The notes: a model not told the origin generated them from the letters alone. Shown: positions 9,662-18,869, counted from the stretch's first letter. The stretch is DNA of 64,000 bases from Mycobacterium sp. ACS4054 (GCF_001667275.1 NZ_LZHV01000031.1:1-64000), one strand, 5' to 3'. Numbers and translations are program-made.

Positions 9662-9719
9662 GACTAACGCGCATACCCACCCCTGCGCGCCTCATGCAAC
9701 CCTCACCGCGTCGGACGGC

Positions 9720-10619
9720 TCAAATGTTGGCGGCGTCGGCGGGAAATTCCGGCGCCAGTTGCCGGGCGTCGGATCGGGTACCGGCGGCGCGGGGGCAAGG
9801 CGATCCCAGGGTGTAAGCGGTCATCGACAGAGATCCGTACGTGAAGCCATCGACCAGGACGTCGACCTCGTCCGACGCCACACCGGCGAGCCCGGCAAAG
9901 TACAGCAACGGGATGAAGTGGTCGGGTGTCGGGACGGCGGCCCCGTAATCGCGGTGCCTGTGCAGCCGCACCGCATCGGCCGGGTCGGACAGCATCAGGG
10001 CCTTCGCGTCGTCGTCGAAGCGTTCGGCCCAGTCGAAGCCGTATTCGCCGAGCGCCCAATCCATTTCGCGCAGGTTGTGTACGACGTTGCCGCTCGCGAT
10101 GATCAGCACACCACGCTTTCGCAGCGGGGCGAGCCGGGCACCCAGGTCGAGGTGGTAGTCCAACGGCTTGTCGGCATTGATCGAGAGTTGGACAACCGGA
10201 ATCGAAGCGTCCGGAAACGCGTGCACCAGCACCGACCACGCGCCGTGATCAATACCCCAGCTGTCCATATCCGCTCCCACCCACACCGGGTTCACCAATT
10301 CGGAGATCTCCTCGGCGAGCTGGGGCATACCGGGAGCCGGGTACTGGACCTCGAACAGCTCGTGCGGAAACCCGTAGAAATCGTGGATCGTCCGGGGCCG
10401 GGCCATCGCGGTGACGGCTGTGGCGTTGATGTACCAGTGCGCGCTTATCACCAAGATCGCCCGCGGGCGCCGCACAACTTGCCCAAAGGCGGCCCACGCC
10501 GCCGTGTATCGGTTGATCTCGATCGCGTTCGTCGGACTGCCGTGGCCGAGGAAGGCCGCGGGCATCGCGTCCGAGCCGGCGGCACTCACCCGGGACTCAT
10601 CCCGCGGGTTATCGGCCAC
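9720..10619 (-). CDS. DODA-type (YgiD-like) extradiol dioxygenase
   Basis: A 299-residue member of the class III extradiol ring-opening dioxygenases (LigB/DODA, YgiD group). These use a metal held by histidines to open catechol-like rings; YgiD acts on L-DOPA. Candidate ligands are H26 (FLGHGSP), H61 (ISAHWY), H125 (GIDHGAW) and the histidine of TPDHFIPLLY. The given start is a GTG; an ATG 18 codons in (MPAAFLGHGSP) fits the usual family start and may be the true one. The last ~25 residues extend past the conserved core. The gene stands by itself between a membrane protein and an M20 peptidase. Confidence 0.82.
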   Translation of the reverse strand: MADNPRDESRVSAAGSDAMPAAFLGHGSPTNAIEINRYTAAWAAFGQVVRRPRAILVISAHWYINATAVTAMARPRTIHDFYGFPHELFEVQYPAPGMPQLAEEISELVNPVWVGADMDSWGIDHGAWSVLVHAFPDASIPVVQLSINADKPLDYHLDLGARLAPLRKRGVLIIASGNVVHNLREMDWALGEYGFDWAERFDDDAKALMLSDPADAVRLHRHRDYGAAVPTPDHFIPLLYFAGLAGVASDEVDVLVDGFTYGSLSMTAYTLGSPCPRAAGTRSDARQLAPEFPADAANI

Positions 10620-10686
10620 TCCTCCTTCCTACGCCTGGCGCCGGGCGGTTCGCGAACGGGCGTCAGGGCCGGTTGTGGCCCAACGA

Positions 10687-11958
10687 TTATGTCGGCGCGA
10701 GCCAGGCCAGCGCGGCGACCGTCAGGGCTTGAGTCCCGGTGTCGAGGGTGGGCTGGATGACAGGCGCGAACGTCGGGGAATGGTTGACCGGGATGTCCTC
10801 GCTGACGCGGCCCGCGTTCACCGCCTTGCGATAGGTGTCGGGGTCCACGCCGCCGATGCCCCAATAGCAATAGGGCGTCTCGAGCGCCCTGGGGATGTCG
10901 CTGAAGTCCTCGCTGGCGGCCTGCAGCGGCAGCTCGGACGATCGGTCGCGGAAGAAATCGTCGAACGCGGCGCGCACCCGCTCCGCGACCGCGGAATCGT
11001 TGACGGTGGCCGGATAGTGGTCGAAAAGCTCGAAGTCGGGATCCATCGGGGATTTGGACGCCTGGCATTCGGCGGTGACGATGCGCCGGATCGCGTCGAG
11101 GACCCTGGTGCGGGTCTGCTCGCTGTAGGTGCGCAGGTTGAGTTCCAGCACGGCGCGGTCGCCGATGATGTTGCTCTTGGTTCCCGCCTCGATCCTGCCG
11201 ATGGTCAGCACGGCGGAATCGGTTGGCGCGACCTCGCGCGAGACCACGGTCTGCAGCCGGATCACGATCATGGCGGCGAGCACCACCGGATCGACGGTGG
11301 CCTGGGGCATCGAGCCGTGGCCGCCGCGGCCATACACGGTAATCCGCATGCTGTCCGCGGTAGACAGAACGGGCCCGGGCCGTGCGCCGACCCGGCCGGC
11401 CGGGAAGGGCAGGACGTGCTGGGCGAGGGCGACGTCGACGCGGCCGACCAGCGTTGCGAGACCGTCGTCGAGCATGCCGCGTGCGCCGTCACCGACCTCC
11501 TCGGCGGGCTGAAACAACGCGATCACGGTGCCCTTCCACTGGTCGCGGGCGCCGGCCAGCAGCGCGGCCGCTCCCAGCAGGCAGGTCACGTGAACGTCGT
11601 GGCCGCAGGCGTGCATCACCGGCACCCGATTGCCGTCCGCGTCGGTGGCGGTGGCCGTGCTGGCATACGGCAAGCCGGTGTCTTCCTTGACCGGTAGCGC
11701 GTCCATGTCGGCCCGCAGCAACACGGTCGGGCCGTCGCCGTTGCGCAGGATCCCGACGACGCCCGTGCCGCCGATGCCCTCGTGCACGTCGTAGCCGAAG
11801 CCGCCCAGCCGCTCGGCCACGGCCGCGGCCGTGTCGCGTTCCTGGTGTGACAGCTCCGGGTGTTGGTGCAGGTTGCGGTAGAAGTCCTCCTGCCAGTCCC
11901 GGGCGTCGCGCAGTCCCGCGAGCACCCGGGTGGACACCGAGTTAGTGGCTGTCCCCAT
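10687..11958 (-). CDS. M20D-family amidohydrolase (AmiA/AmiB-like)
   Basis: A 423-residue zinc peptidase/amidohydrolase of the M20D (IAA-amino acid hydrolase/N-acyl amino acid) group. Metal and catalytic motifs are present: RRNLHQHPELS-like entry (NLHQHPELSHQE), LLRADMDALPV, MHACGHDVH, QPAEE and the C-terminal ASEDFS. It probably removes an acyl or aryl group from an amide; the substrate is unknown. The start MGTATNSV overlaps the end of the upstream TRIC-like gene by 17 bases, so the two are likely cotranscribed. A longer upstream frame reads through the neighbour and is not supported. Confidence 0.87.
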   Translation of the reverse strand: MGTATNSVSTRVLAGLRDARDWQEDFYRNLHQHPELSHQERDTAAAVAERLGGFGYDVHEGIGGTGVVGILRNGDGPTVLLRADMDALPVKEDTGLPYASTATATDADGNRVPVMHACGHDVHVTCLLGAAALLAGARDQWKGTVIALFQPAEEVGDGARGMLDDGLATLVGRVDVALAQHVLPFPAGRVGARPGPVLSTADSMRITVYGRGGHGSMPQATVDPVVLAAMIVIRLQTVVSREVAPTDSAVLTIGRIEAGTKSNIIGDRAVLELNLRTYSEQTRTRVLDAIRRIVTAECQASKSPMDPDFELFDHYPATVNDSAVAERVRAAFDDFFRDRSSELPLQAASEDFSDIPRALETPYCYWGIGGVDPDTYRKAVNAGRVSEDIPVNHSPTFAPVIQPTLDTGTQALTVAALAWLAPT

Positions 11959-12646
11959 CGTTGACGTCCTCCTCCGTCTGAGGTGCCCCGGGCGCCGACC
12001 GGCGGGACCGACCCCGGGCGAAACGGGTTGCCGGCGACCAGGTGCCCACGGCGGGCAACATCCAGCCACGCCACTGCGCGAGCCAGCACAACACCGTCCC
12101 TGTCAGTGTGCCCACCAGCAGTCCGGGGGTCGGATGGTCGCGGTAGTTGAAGAGCACCAGGACGCCGCTCGCGGCGAGGGCGCAGGTGGCGTACAGGGTG
12201 TTGCCACCGAAGATTCCCGGGACGCGACGCATCACGATGTCCCGCGTCGCTCCCCCACCGACCGCGGAGATCGTGCCCAGCAGCAACGCCGCCAACCAGC
12301 CGAGCCCCACGGCAAGCGTCTTATGCGCACCGGTCGCCGCCCAGCATCCCAATGCCAGTGCGTCGACGACCGGCCATACCCGGTTCCACACCCGGCCCTC
12401 GACCCGGAACGCGAAGGCGAACGCCGCTCCAGCCAGGGCGGTCAACAGATAGGCGTAATCGGTGAGCGCGACCGGGGTGCCACGCTGCAGCAGAGTGTCG
12501 CGGATCATGCCGCCACCCAGGCCCGACAACACGGCGAGGGCCGCGAAGCCAACGGGGTCCAGCTTCTCCTTGCGGGCGACCACGCCGGCCAGCAGGGCAT
12601 TGCCGAACACGCCGGTCAGGTCGACCGCACGGAACAAGTCCGCCAT
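11942..12646 (-). CDS. UPF0126/TRIC-like membrane protein
   Basis: A 234-residue membrane protein with two copies of the family unit (~90 residues each): GVFGNALLAG...GLGGGMIRDTLL and then TISAVGGGATRDIVM. The paired GGG-xxRD motifs are typical of the UPF0126 (YicG) family, which is structurally a trimeric intracellular cation (TRIC)-type channel. About seven membrane helices are followed by a basic, Pro/Ser-rich tail of ~40 residues. I placed the start at MADLFRAVDL, where family similarity begins; the frame is open 27 codons further up. It overlaps the M20 gene by 17 bases. Confidence 0.8.
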   Translation of the reverse strand: MADLFRAVDLTGVFGNALLAGVVARKEKLDPVGFAALAVLSGLGGGMIRDTLLQRGTPVALTDYAYLLTALAGAAFAFAFRVEGRVWNRVWPVVDALALGCWAATGAHKTLAVGLGWLAALLLGTISAVGGGATRDIVMRRVPGIFGGNTLYATCALAASGVLVLFNYRDHPTPGLLVGTLTGTVLCWLAQWRGWMLPAVGTWSPATRFARGRSRRSAPGAPQTEEDVNDGDSH

Positions 12647-12799
12647 TGTCAGGCCGGCGAGCGCCACACCGAAACCCCTTTCCCCATCCGGGTCAGTGTC
12701 CCGGGTACCCGCGCGGACAGGGCCCACGCAGCGGCGCAGGCATTCACCCGGAAGTGACCGGAATCCTTACGGGGCAACGACTTTCGCCACGGCATAGCT

Positions 12800-13423
12800 C
12801 TAGGGCTGGCCGGGCTTGAGCCGCACGAACAGGGCGTCGGCTTCGGTGAGCAGGGTGTCGCCGTCGGTCAACCGCCCGGACACGAAGATCTTGCGCCCGT
12901 CCACGCGGTCCACCCCGGCGTCGAACTGCAACTCCTTTTCGATGGGCACGACGTTGCGGTAGTCGATCTTGAGGTACGCGGTGCGCTGGCGGCGGCTCCC
13001 CGTGAGCAGCACCGCCGTCAGGCCGAGCACGGTGTCGAACAGCATGCCGAGCGAGCCGCCGTGCACCGCGCCGTTGCGTCCCAGATGGAACCGGGCGAAG
13101 CGCGCCCAGCCGTGCACGCGGCCGTCGTCACCCCTGCGGGCCGACATCGGGACGGTCAGGACGTTGCCGCGCATCGGCAGGTCCATGCGCCGGCCGGACG
13201 GCGACGCCCACTCGTCGGCGTCGTAGGGCGCGAGCAACGCCGACAGCTTCTCCAGCTGATTCGCCGCCTCGGTGATCACCTCGTCGGGGGCGTCCACGGC
13301 GCGGGCGTGGTCCTGCAGCTTGCGCACGGCGTCGATGAACCGGCCGTAGTCGGGGCCGCCCTTGGTCGTCGGTTCGGGCGGGTTGAACCCGCCGCCGGGG
13401 TGCCTGGCCTGTCCGCTGCTCAC
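12800..13423 (-). CDS. PaaI-type hotdog acyl-CoA thioesterase
   Basis: A 207-residue hotdog-fold protein. The active-site helix region is HGGSLGMLFDTVLGL, with an upstream conserved segment (LGRNGAVHGG), as in PaaI-type thioesterases that hydrolyse acyl- or aryl-CoA. The N-terminal ~70 residues are an extra helical extension. I chose the GTG at 13423 (VSSGQARHPG), because the frame further up runs into the aldo/keto reductase gene. It lies 20 bases after that gene on the same strand, so cotranscription is likely. Confidence 0.8.
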   Translation of the reverse strand: MSSGQARHPGGGFNPPEPTTKGGPDYGRFIDAVRKLQDHARAVDAPDEVITEAANQLEKLSALLAPYDADEWASPSGRRMDLPMRGNVLTVPMSARRGDDGRVHGWARFARFHLGRNGAVHGGSLGMLFDTVLGLTAVLLTGSRRQRTAYLKIDYRNVVPIEKELQFDAGVDRVDGRKIFVSGRLTDGDTLLTEADALFVRLKPGQP

Positions 13424-13443
13424 CCGGACACCGTATCGGGTGG

Positions 13444-14328
13444 TCAGACGGTGTTCTGACCTCCGGCGGTCGACAGCGCCTCGAACTCGTCGTCGCTCAG
13501 CTCGATCTGGGCGGCGGCGACGTTCTCCTCCAGGTGCGCCACCTTCGACGTGCCGGGAATCGGCAGCATCACCGGCGACCGCTTCAGCAACCAGGCCAGC
13601 GCCAGCTGCGACGGGCTTGCGTGGTGCTCGGCGGCGATGCGCTGCAGCGGGCCGTCGGTGGCGGCCAGCGGCCCGGCGGCCAGCGGGAACCACGGGATGA
13701 ACCCGATGCCCTGGCTGGTCGCGGCATCCACCAGCGGTTCGGCGCCCCGGGCCGACAGGTTGTACATGTTCTGCACCGACACGATCTCGGTGGTCCGCTG
13801 GGCCTCGGTGAGCTGATCAACGTTCACCTCGGAAAGGCCGATGTGGCGGATCTTGCCCTCGTTCTTCAGCGCCGCCAGCTCGCCCACCTGATCGGCCAGC
13901 GGGAAGTCGCGGTCGATGCGGTGCAGCTGGAACAGGTCGATGGTCTCGACGCCGAGGCGGCGCAGGCTCATCTCGCATTCCTGGCGCAGATAGCTCGGGT
14001 TGCCCAGCGGGATCCAGACGTCCGGCCCGGTGCGCAGCAGGCCCGCCTTGGTGGCGATGACCAACCCGTCGTAGGGGTGCAACGCCTCGCGGATGATCTC
14101 CTCGGCGATGTAGGGGCCGTAGGAGTCGGCGGTGTCGATGAAGTTCACCCCGAGTTCGACGGCCCGGCGCAACACCCGTACGGCCTCGTCCCGGTCGGCC
14201 GGTGGACCCCAGACGCCCTTGCCGGTCAGGCGCATGGCGCCGAACCCGAGTCGGTTGATGGTCAGGTCGCCGCCGAGTGTGAACGTTCCGGACGATTCTG
14301 CAACGGTTTTCGAGTTTTGTGCGGTCAC
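13444..14328 (-). CDS. Aldo/keto reductase
   Basis: A 294-residue NADPH-dependent aldo/keto reductase with a TIM barrel. The catalytic tetrad can be placed: Asp and Tyr in FIDTADSYGPY, Lys in VIATKAGL, His in LFQLHRID. The cofactor-binding end has the usual PIPGTSKVAHLEENVAA. The substrate is not evident. The start is GTG. It is divergent from the DUF1990 gene with 56 bases between them, and is followed closely by the thioesterase. Confidence 0.88.
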   Translation of the reverse strand: MTAQNSKTVAESSGTFTLGGDLTINRLGFGAMRLTGKGVWGPPADRDEAVRVLRRAVELGVNFIDTADSYGPYIAEEIIREALHPYDGLVIATKAGLLRTGPDVWIPLGNPSYLRQECEMSLRRLGVETIDLFQLHRIDRDFPLADQVGELAALKNEGKIRHIGLSEVNVDQLTEAQRTTEIVSVQNMYNLSARGAEPLVDAATSQGIGFIPWFPLAAGPLAATDGPLQRIAAEHHASPSQLALAWLLKRSPVMLPIPGTSKVAHLEENVAAAQIELSDDEFEALSTAGGQNTV

Positions 14329-14384
14329 TTTTACGACCGTACGCCGGAAATCCGCCGCGCATCCCGGCGTGGCAAGCTGGGCAA

Positions 14385-14885
14385 GTGGACCTAGGAGCGC
14401 TCGAGGAACTGCCGTTGACCTACTCCGAGGTGGGGGCGACCGCGTCCGGCACGTTGCCCGCGGGGTACGGCCACCTGCACACCGAGAAACAGATCGGCAC
14501 GGGACAGGAGCGCTTCGATAAGGCCGCCGACGCCGTCATGCGGTGGGGCATGCAGCACGGCGCGGGCCTGCGGGTGCGGGCCAGCTCGGAGGTCGCCGAG
14601 GTCGGCACGGTTGTGTTGGTGCGCATGGGTTTTCTGCCCGCGCCGTGCCGAGTGGTGTACGTCATCGACGAACCCGACATGCGCGGATTCGCCTACGGCA
14701 CCCTGCCGGGGCATCCGGAATCCGGCGAGGAACGCTTCGTCGTCCGGCGCGACCCCGCCACCTCCGCGGTGTTCGCGGAGGTGACGGCGTTCTCCCGGCC
14801 GGCGACCTGGTGGAGCAAGGCCGCCAGGCCGGTGGTGGCGGTGGCCCAGCGCGTCATCGCCAAACGCTATCTGCGCGGGGTCTGA
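14385..14885 (+). CDS. DUF1990 family protein
   Basis: A 166-residue cytoplasmic protein of the DUF1990 family (unknown function). Diagnostic segments are LPLTYSEVGAT at the N-terminus, GYGHLHTEKQIGTG, and the C-terminal FAYGTLPGHPESGEERF. I chose the GTG at 14385 (VDLGALEELPLTY), as family members start there; the frame is open upstream into the promoter of the divergent reductase. There is no signal peptide or membrane segment. Convergent with the nitronate monooxygenase gene. Confidence 0.8.
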   Translation: MDLGALEELPLTYSEVGATASGTLPAGYGHLHTEKQIGTGQERFDKAADAVMRWGMQHGAGLRVRASSEVAEVGTVVLVRMGFLPAPCRVVYVIDEPDMRGFAYGTLPGHPESGEERFVVRRDPATSAVFAEVTAFSRPATWWSKAARPVVAVAQRVIAKRYLRGV

Positions 14886-14921
14886 GCCGACCGGTCACCC
14901 GCAACGAGGGCTAGGCTGGCG

Positions 14922-15863
14922 CTAGGTAACCCAGGCCCTAAGCAAACGCTCTGCGCCCGAACACATTTCGTCGATCACCTCGGCCACCGACGCGTCGTCG
15001 CGAATCATCCCGACGCCCTGACCGGCATCGACCGGGGCCACCCGGCGATCGTCGGCGGCGATCGAGGCCTCGAGTTCGTCGCACGCCTGCGGGTCGAGCG
15101 CGTCCTCCTTGCCGGTCCAGCGCTCGACGAAGTCGTTGGTCAGCACGCGCGACGGGAAACGCGCGGGCCACGGCCGGGCCTGGGCGACGTCGAACGCCCG
15201 GGTGACCGCGGTGTCGGTGGCCCGCGCCGCGATCAGCGCGCGGCGGCTGCCGTCGCCGGAGAGCGCCTCAGGGCACGCTGCCAGGCGGGTCCCCACCCAC
15301 GCCCCGCTCGCCCCGGCGGCCAGCACGGCGGCCAGGCTGCGCGCCGACGCGACACCGCCACCCGCGAGCACGGGCACCGAGACGGCGTCCAGCACGGTGT
15401 CGAGCAACGGCAGCGTCGCGAGCTTCGTCTCGCCATGGCCGCCGCCCTCCGCACCCCGGGCGACCAGGATGTCGACGCCGGCGTCGGCCGCCTGCCGCGC
15501 CCCGACGCCGTCGTATACCTGTGTCGCCGTGGGGATTCCGACGTCGTGGGCCTTGGCGACCCACGACCAGTCGGTCCCGAAGCTGACAGACAGCAGCGCC
15601 GGCCGTGCGGCCAGGGCGTCGTCCAGCAGGCCCGCCTCGGTGCGCATCACCCAGTCGACCAGGCCGATGCCGAAGGTCCCCCGCACGTGCCGCAGCTGGG
15701 CCGCCAGCAGTTCCCTCGTCGCGACGCTGCCCATGCCGACCATGCCCAGACCGCCGGCGGCGGTGACCGCCGCGGCCAGCCGGCCGCCGGCGACCCCACC
15801 CATCGGCGCGTTGACGATCGGGACCCGCAGCCCGAATTCCCTCGACCAGCGCGTGGCGAGCAT
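14922..15863 (-). CDS. Nitronate monooxygenase family protein
   Basis: A 313-residue FMN-dependent TIM-barrel protein of the NMO/2-nitropropane dioxygenase family. Recognisable segments: IVNAPMGGVAGG (N-terminal FMN loop), ILVARGAEGGGHG (phosphate loop with the catalytic-region His) and VPVLAGGGVAS. Members oxidise nitronates such as propionate-3-nitronate, but many actinobacterial copies have unknown substrates. It lies four bases after the cupin gene on the same strand, so it is probably the last gene of the operon starting at the HTH regulator (17.3 kb), though the cupin-to-membrane-protein gap (31 bases) is less tight. Confidence 0.85.
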   Translation of the reverse strand: MLATRWSREFGLRVPIVNAPMGGVAGGRLAAAVTAAGGLGMVGMGSVATRELLAAQLRHVRGTFGIGLVDWVMRTEAGLLDDALAARPALLSVSFGTDWSWVAKAHDVGIPTATQVYDGVGARQAADAGVDILVARGAEGGGHGETKLATLPLLDTVLDAVSVPVLAGGGVASARSLAAVLAAGASGAWVGTRLAACPEALSGDGSRRALIAARATDTAVTRAFDVAQARPWPARFPSRVLTNDFVERWTGKEDALDPQACDELEASIAADDRRVAPVDAGQGVGMIRDDASVAEVIDEMCSGAERLLRAWVT

Positions 15864-15867
15864 CCGG

Positions 15868-16212
15868 CTAGTGAACCGAGGGAATGGTCTTGAGCACAGT
15901 CAGCATGACCACCGAATCCTCGACCGCGTGCAGCGCGTGCCGCACCGCCGGGATGGCGACATAGTCACCGGTCTTGCCCTCCCACGCGTCGCCCCCGGTG
16001 GTCAAGCGGACATGACCCTGCAGGACCTGCAGTGTCGCCTCGCCGGGGCTGTCGTGTTCGGAAAGGTCATGGCCGCCAAGCAAAGCCAACACGGTCTGCC
16101 GAAGTTCGTGGGTGTGGCCACCGTGGATGGTGTGGGCGGCCCGCCCGCTGTGCGATTCCTTGGCTTCGGCCAGCTTTTCGGACGCGAGGCTGGTCAACGA
16201 GATCGATTCCAT
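15868..16212 (-). CDS. Small cupin protein (Rv2619c-like)
   Basis: A 114-residue single-domain cupin. The beta-barrel pattern is visible around HDLSEHDSPGEATLQVLQGH and the second motif GDYVAIPAVRHALHAVED, giving His-rich metal-site candidates. Such small cupins are often sensors or binding proteins and no reaction can be assigned. It follows the membrane-protein gene by 31 bases. The three-gene order regulator - membrane protein - cupin matches Rv2621c-Rv2620c-Rv2619c. Confidence 0.75.
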   Translation of the reverse strand: MESISLTSLASEKLAEAKESHSGRAAHTIHGGHTHELRQTVLALLGGHDLSEHDSPGEATLQVLQGHVRLTTGGDAWEGKTGDYVAIPAVRHALHAVEDSVVMLTVLKTIPSVH

Positions 16213-16243
16213 AGCTGAGTCCTTTGCGGTTGAGCGGACGCGA

Positions 16244-16669
16244 TCAGGCCGTCAATAGCAGTATCCCCGCCACCACCAATGCGATGACCTTGACCACTTC
16301 CAAGCCGATGTACACGTAGTGGGCCCGCGAGCGCGGCCCCTGCGCCCCGGCGAGCACGCTGTCGGATCGGCGCGTCAATCGGGGCCGCACCGCGATCAAT
16401 TGCACCGCCAGCGCACCGATGGCGACGAAGATCGCAGCGGCGACGCCCGCCCGCGACGGGCCGGCGACCACGATCGCCGCCACAACCAGGGCGAAGGCGA
16501 CCTCGACGGTGTTGAGGGCGCGAAAAACCAGCCGCCCGATGCCGAGCCCGATCTGCAAGGTCACGTTGGGCGCGCGGAATTTCAGCGGTGCCTCCAGGAA
16601 CGAAATGGCCAGCACCATGCCGAGCCACACGAACGTCACCGCGACGGCGACCGCGGGCCCGACGCTCAT
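16244..16669 (-). CDS. Four-helix membrane protein (Rv2620c-like)
   Basis: A 141-residue integral membrane protein with four predicted hydrophobic helices (about residues 5-24, 45-64, 70-90 and 118-138). The function is unknown. The ATG at 16669 overlaps the regulator stop as ATGA, which favours it over a longer upstream frame and suggests translational coupling. The length equals my recollection of Rv2620c (141 residues). Confidence 0.75.
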   Translation of the reverse strand: MSVGPAVAVAVTFVWLGMVLAISFLEAPLKFRAPNVTLQIGLGIGRLVFRALNTVEVAFALVVAAIVVAGPSRAGVAAAIFVAIGALAVQLIAVRPRLTRRSDSVLAGAQGPRSRAHYVYIGLEVVKVIALVVAGILLLTA

Positions 16670-17346
16670 TTGGCCACTTTCTGCGGCGCCAGGTGCGCCA
16701 CGCACAGATCGGGTTCGACGAACGCGTCGAGCCGGTCGACCGAGACCGGCGCGCCCCACGCCTCCATGGCGCCCTGCATGAGGCCGAGGTGCACCGGGCA
16801 GACGACGGCCATCCGGTCTTCGGCCAATTCCAGGAACGGGCAGTGCCGCAGCCCGACCTGCTGCTCGCCATCGGACTTCCGGCGCTCGGGTGCGAAGCCG
16901 AGTTCGTCCAGCATGTCCACCAGTTGGTCGATGGCGTCGGCGGCGTTGGCGGCCTTCGGCGGCACCGCTTCCAGGCTGGATTCCAGCTTTCGGCCCCAGG
17001 CGCGGCCCGCGGCCAAGGCCTTGGCACCGGCGTCCCGCTCGCCGGCGAACGCCACGGCGAGGATCTCGGCGAGGAGGCGATAGTGCCGCGTGCCGCCGCG
17101 GTCCATCTGCCGCACCGCGCGGAACATCAGGGGTGGACGGCCCGGCCCCTTGCGGTCCAGCTCGACCTGCTCCACTTGGCCCTGGCCGACCAGGCTCTCG
17201 AGGTGGAAGCGGACGGTATTGGGATGCACGCCCAGCACCTCGGCGATGGCGGCGATGCTCATGGCATCGGGTGACGCCCGCAGGATCCGCAGCACCTCGC
17301 GGCGGCGGCTGGCGGATTCGCCGGTCGACCTCGGCGGCAACTTCAC
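16666..17346 (-). CDS. HTH regulator with three C-terminal cysteines (Rv2621c/SufR-like)
   Basis: A 226-residue winged-helix regulator. Residues ~15-80 form an ArsR/DeoR-type DNA-binding domain (recognition helix near HPNTVRFHLESL, wing KGPGRPP). The C-terminal half resembles SufR-type sensors and contains C169, C183 and C215 with nearby histidines, a plausible iron-sulfur or metal site; this is inference. GTG start. It heads an operon with the membrane protein and cupin. Its upstream region carries an AT-rich imperfect palindrome (17478-17502), which makes autoregulation likely. Confidence 0.8.
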   Translation of the reverse strand: MKLPPRSTGESASRRREVLRILRASPDAMSIAAIAEVLGVHPNTVRFHLESLVGQGQVEQVELDRKGPGRPPLMFRAVRQMDRGGTRHYRLLAEILAVAFAGERDAGAKALAAGRAWGRKLESSLEAVPPKAANAADAIDQLVDMLDELGFAPERRKSDGEQQVGLRHCPFLELAEDRMAVVCPVHLGLMQGAMEAWGAPVSVDRLDAFVEPDLCVAHLAPQKVAK

Positions 17347-17477
17347 GGGACCCTCACGCTCCTTCTGCTTGGCCGGCCCTCGATCGAGCGGCCACCCAAG
17401 GCGTGTCTACACCGGCCGGGGGCGTCTTGGCCGCCCAACCCGCAAATCCCGCGCGCACGCACGCCATGGGCCAAGAG

Positions 17478-17502
17478 TTTACACAATAAATTTTTGTAGA
17501 AA
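17478..17502 (-). promoter_or_regulatory. AT-rich operator-like palindrome before HTH regulator
   Basis: TTTACACAA and TTGTAGAAA face each other across seven bases, matching at 7 of 9 arm positions, in a ~30-base AT-rich island (17478-17507) within an otherwise ~70% GC region. It lies 132-156 bases before the GTG of the three-Cys regulator. It probably serves as promoter and operator for that operon. Confidence 0.5.
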
Positions 17503-17555
17503 AGAAAGGCGGCCGACGATCACAACCGGCACCTCCCCCGCGTAGAGCCATCCGC

Positions 17556-18716
17556 TCAAATGCTCTGCGCCGACGCCCGTTTCGGGTCTTCTGGGTGGGC
17601 GAGCCGATACACCTCGATGAGCCGAGCCACGTCGGTAGGCGTGACGATGCCGACCACCTCGTCGCCCTCGAACACCAGCGCACGGCTGCGGGGGCCGGCG
17701 GGGGCCATCCGCTCCAGCAGGGCGGTCAGCGGCTCCTGCGGCGCGCCGGACGGCACGTCCTGCAGGGGTTGCGCCACCTCGCCCACGGTGGCGGTGGCGC
17801 GCCGCCCGGGCGCCATGTCCCGCAACTGCCGCAACGTGATCAGCCCCGTAACCGACCCGCTCCGGTCGACGACCGGGTACGCCGAATGCCGGTCGCCGAG
17901 CACATAGCGCTGCACGAAATCGTCGACGGTGATCCAGCCTGGGGCGGTGTGCGGCCGCGCGGTCATGGCGTCGGCGACGCGTACCCCGGCGAACATCTGC
18001 TGCGTCGAAATCCGCGTCTCCTCTTCGCGACTGGCGGCGAAGATGAACCAGCCGATGAAGGCCAGCCACACACCGCCCACGACACCGCCGACCAGGAACT
18101 CGGCCAATCCCAACGCAATCAGGATGAACGCGACCACCCGCCCGGCGTGGGCCGCGCCGATGGTGGCGCGCACGCTGTCCCCGTGCCGGCGCCACAGGAA
18201 GGCCCGCAGCACCCGGCCACCGTCCAAGGGGGCGCCCGGCAACAGGTTGAACAGCCCGAGCAGCAGGTTGATGCCGGCCAGCCACGAAGCGACCCCGACG
18301 GCGATCGGGCTGGCGCCCATGGCCGGCAGGGCGGCTACCAGGCCGCCGAAGACGGCCGCCAGCCCGAGGCTGGTGACCGGACCCGCGATCGCGATGCGCA
18401 ACGCCGCCGCCGGCGTCTTCGCCTCGCCGCCCAGCGTGGTCACGCCGCCGAACAGCCACAGCGTCACGCTGCCCACCGGCACCCCGGCGCGGCGGGCGAC
18501 GACGGCGTGCGCCAGCTCGTGCGCCACCAGCGACGCCAGCAGCACCAGCGCACCGCACGCGCCGGCCGCCCAGTACGCGACCGGCGAATAACCCCCGACG
18601 CTGGAGGGCAGCGTGCTGGCCAGGCTCCAAGTGAACAACCACAAAATGACCAGCACGCTCCAGTGCAGGTTCACCGGAAAGCCGGCGATCCGCCCCAGTG
18701 GGATCGCGTCGCGCAC
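17556..18716 (-). CDS. rip3: Site-2 protease with CBS pair, Rip3-like (Rv2625c-like)
   Basis: A 386-residue intramembrane metalloprotease. Six or so membrane helices hold the zinc motif HELAH (in [14 protein letters not shown]) and the second motif [14 protein letters not shown]-terminal pair of CBS domains (~residues 245-370) may sense nucleotides. The M. tuberculosis orthologue Rv2625c (Rip3) belongs to the DosR dormancy regulon. I chose the GTG at 18716 ([12 protein letters not shown]), the start of family similarity; a longer frame upstream would cross the promoter region. Two DosR-box-like sequences lie upstream. Confidence 0.92.
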   Translation of the reverse strand: MRDAIPLGRIAGFPVNLHWSVLVILWLFTWSLASTLPSSVGGYSPVAYWAAGACGALVLLASLVAHELAHAVVARRAGVPVGSVTLWLFGGVTTLGGEAKTPAAALRIAIAGPVTSLGLAAVFGGLVAALPAMGASPIAVGVASWLAGINLLLGLFNLLPGAPLDGGRVLRAFLWRRHGDSVRATIGAAHAGRVVAFILIALGLAEFLVGGVVGGVWLAFIGWFIFAASREEETRISTQQMFAGVRVADAMTARPHTAPGWITVDDFVQRYVLGDRHSAYPVVDRSGSVTGLITLRQLRDMAPGRRATATVGEVAQPLQDVPSGAPQEPLTALLERMAPAGPRSRALVFEGDEVVGIVTPTDVARLIEVYRLAHPEDPKRASAQSI

Positions 18717-18792
18717 CTCGAACCTCCAAAGTCGTTGAGGGGAGGCGGTTCGAGGGCCGCCTCTGACCCGAACGTAGGTCGACGCCGCCGTC

Positions 18793-18806
18793 GCCACTAG
18801 AGTCGT
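18793..18806 (-). promoter_or_regulatory. Candidate DosR box upstream of rip3
   Basis: Read on the minus strand, ACGACTCTAGTGGC matches GGGACTTTAGTCCC at 9 of 14 positions, 77-90 bases before the rip3 GTG. Matching is moderate. Support comes mainly from the known DosR control of Rv2625c in M. tuberculosis. Confidence 0.4.
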
Positions 18807-18855
18807 TGGACCCCGCGCGGGGCGGTTGTACCGGCGCGGGCACTGCCCTCCGGTG

Positions 18856-18869
18856 ATGACTTTGGCCCC
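18856..18869 (+). promoter_or_regulatory. Candidate DosR box between rip3 and 72-residue ORF
   Basis: ATGACTTTGGCCCC matches the DosR core GGGACTTTAGTCCC at 10 of 14 positions. It lies 82 bases before the plus-strand small ORF at 18952 and 140 bases before divergent rip3, so it could serve either gene. Confidence 0.45.
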
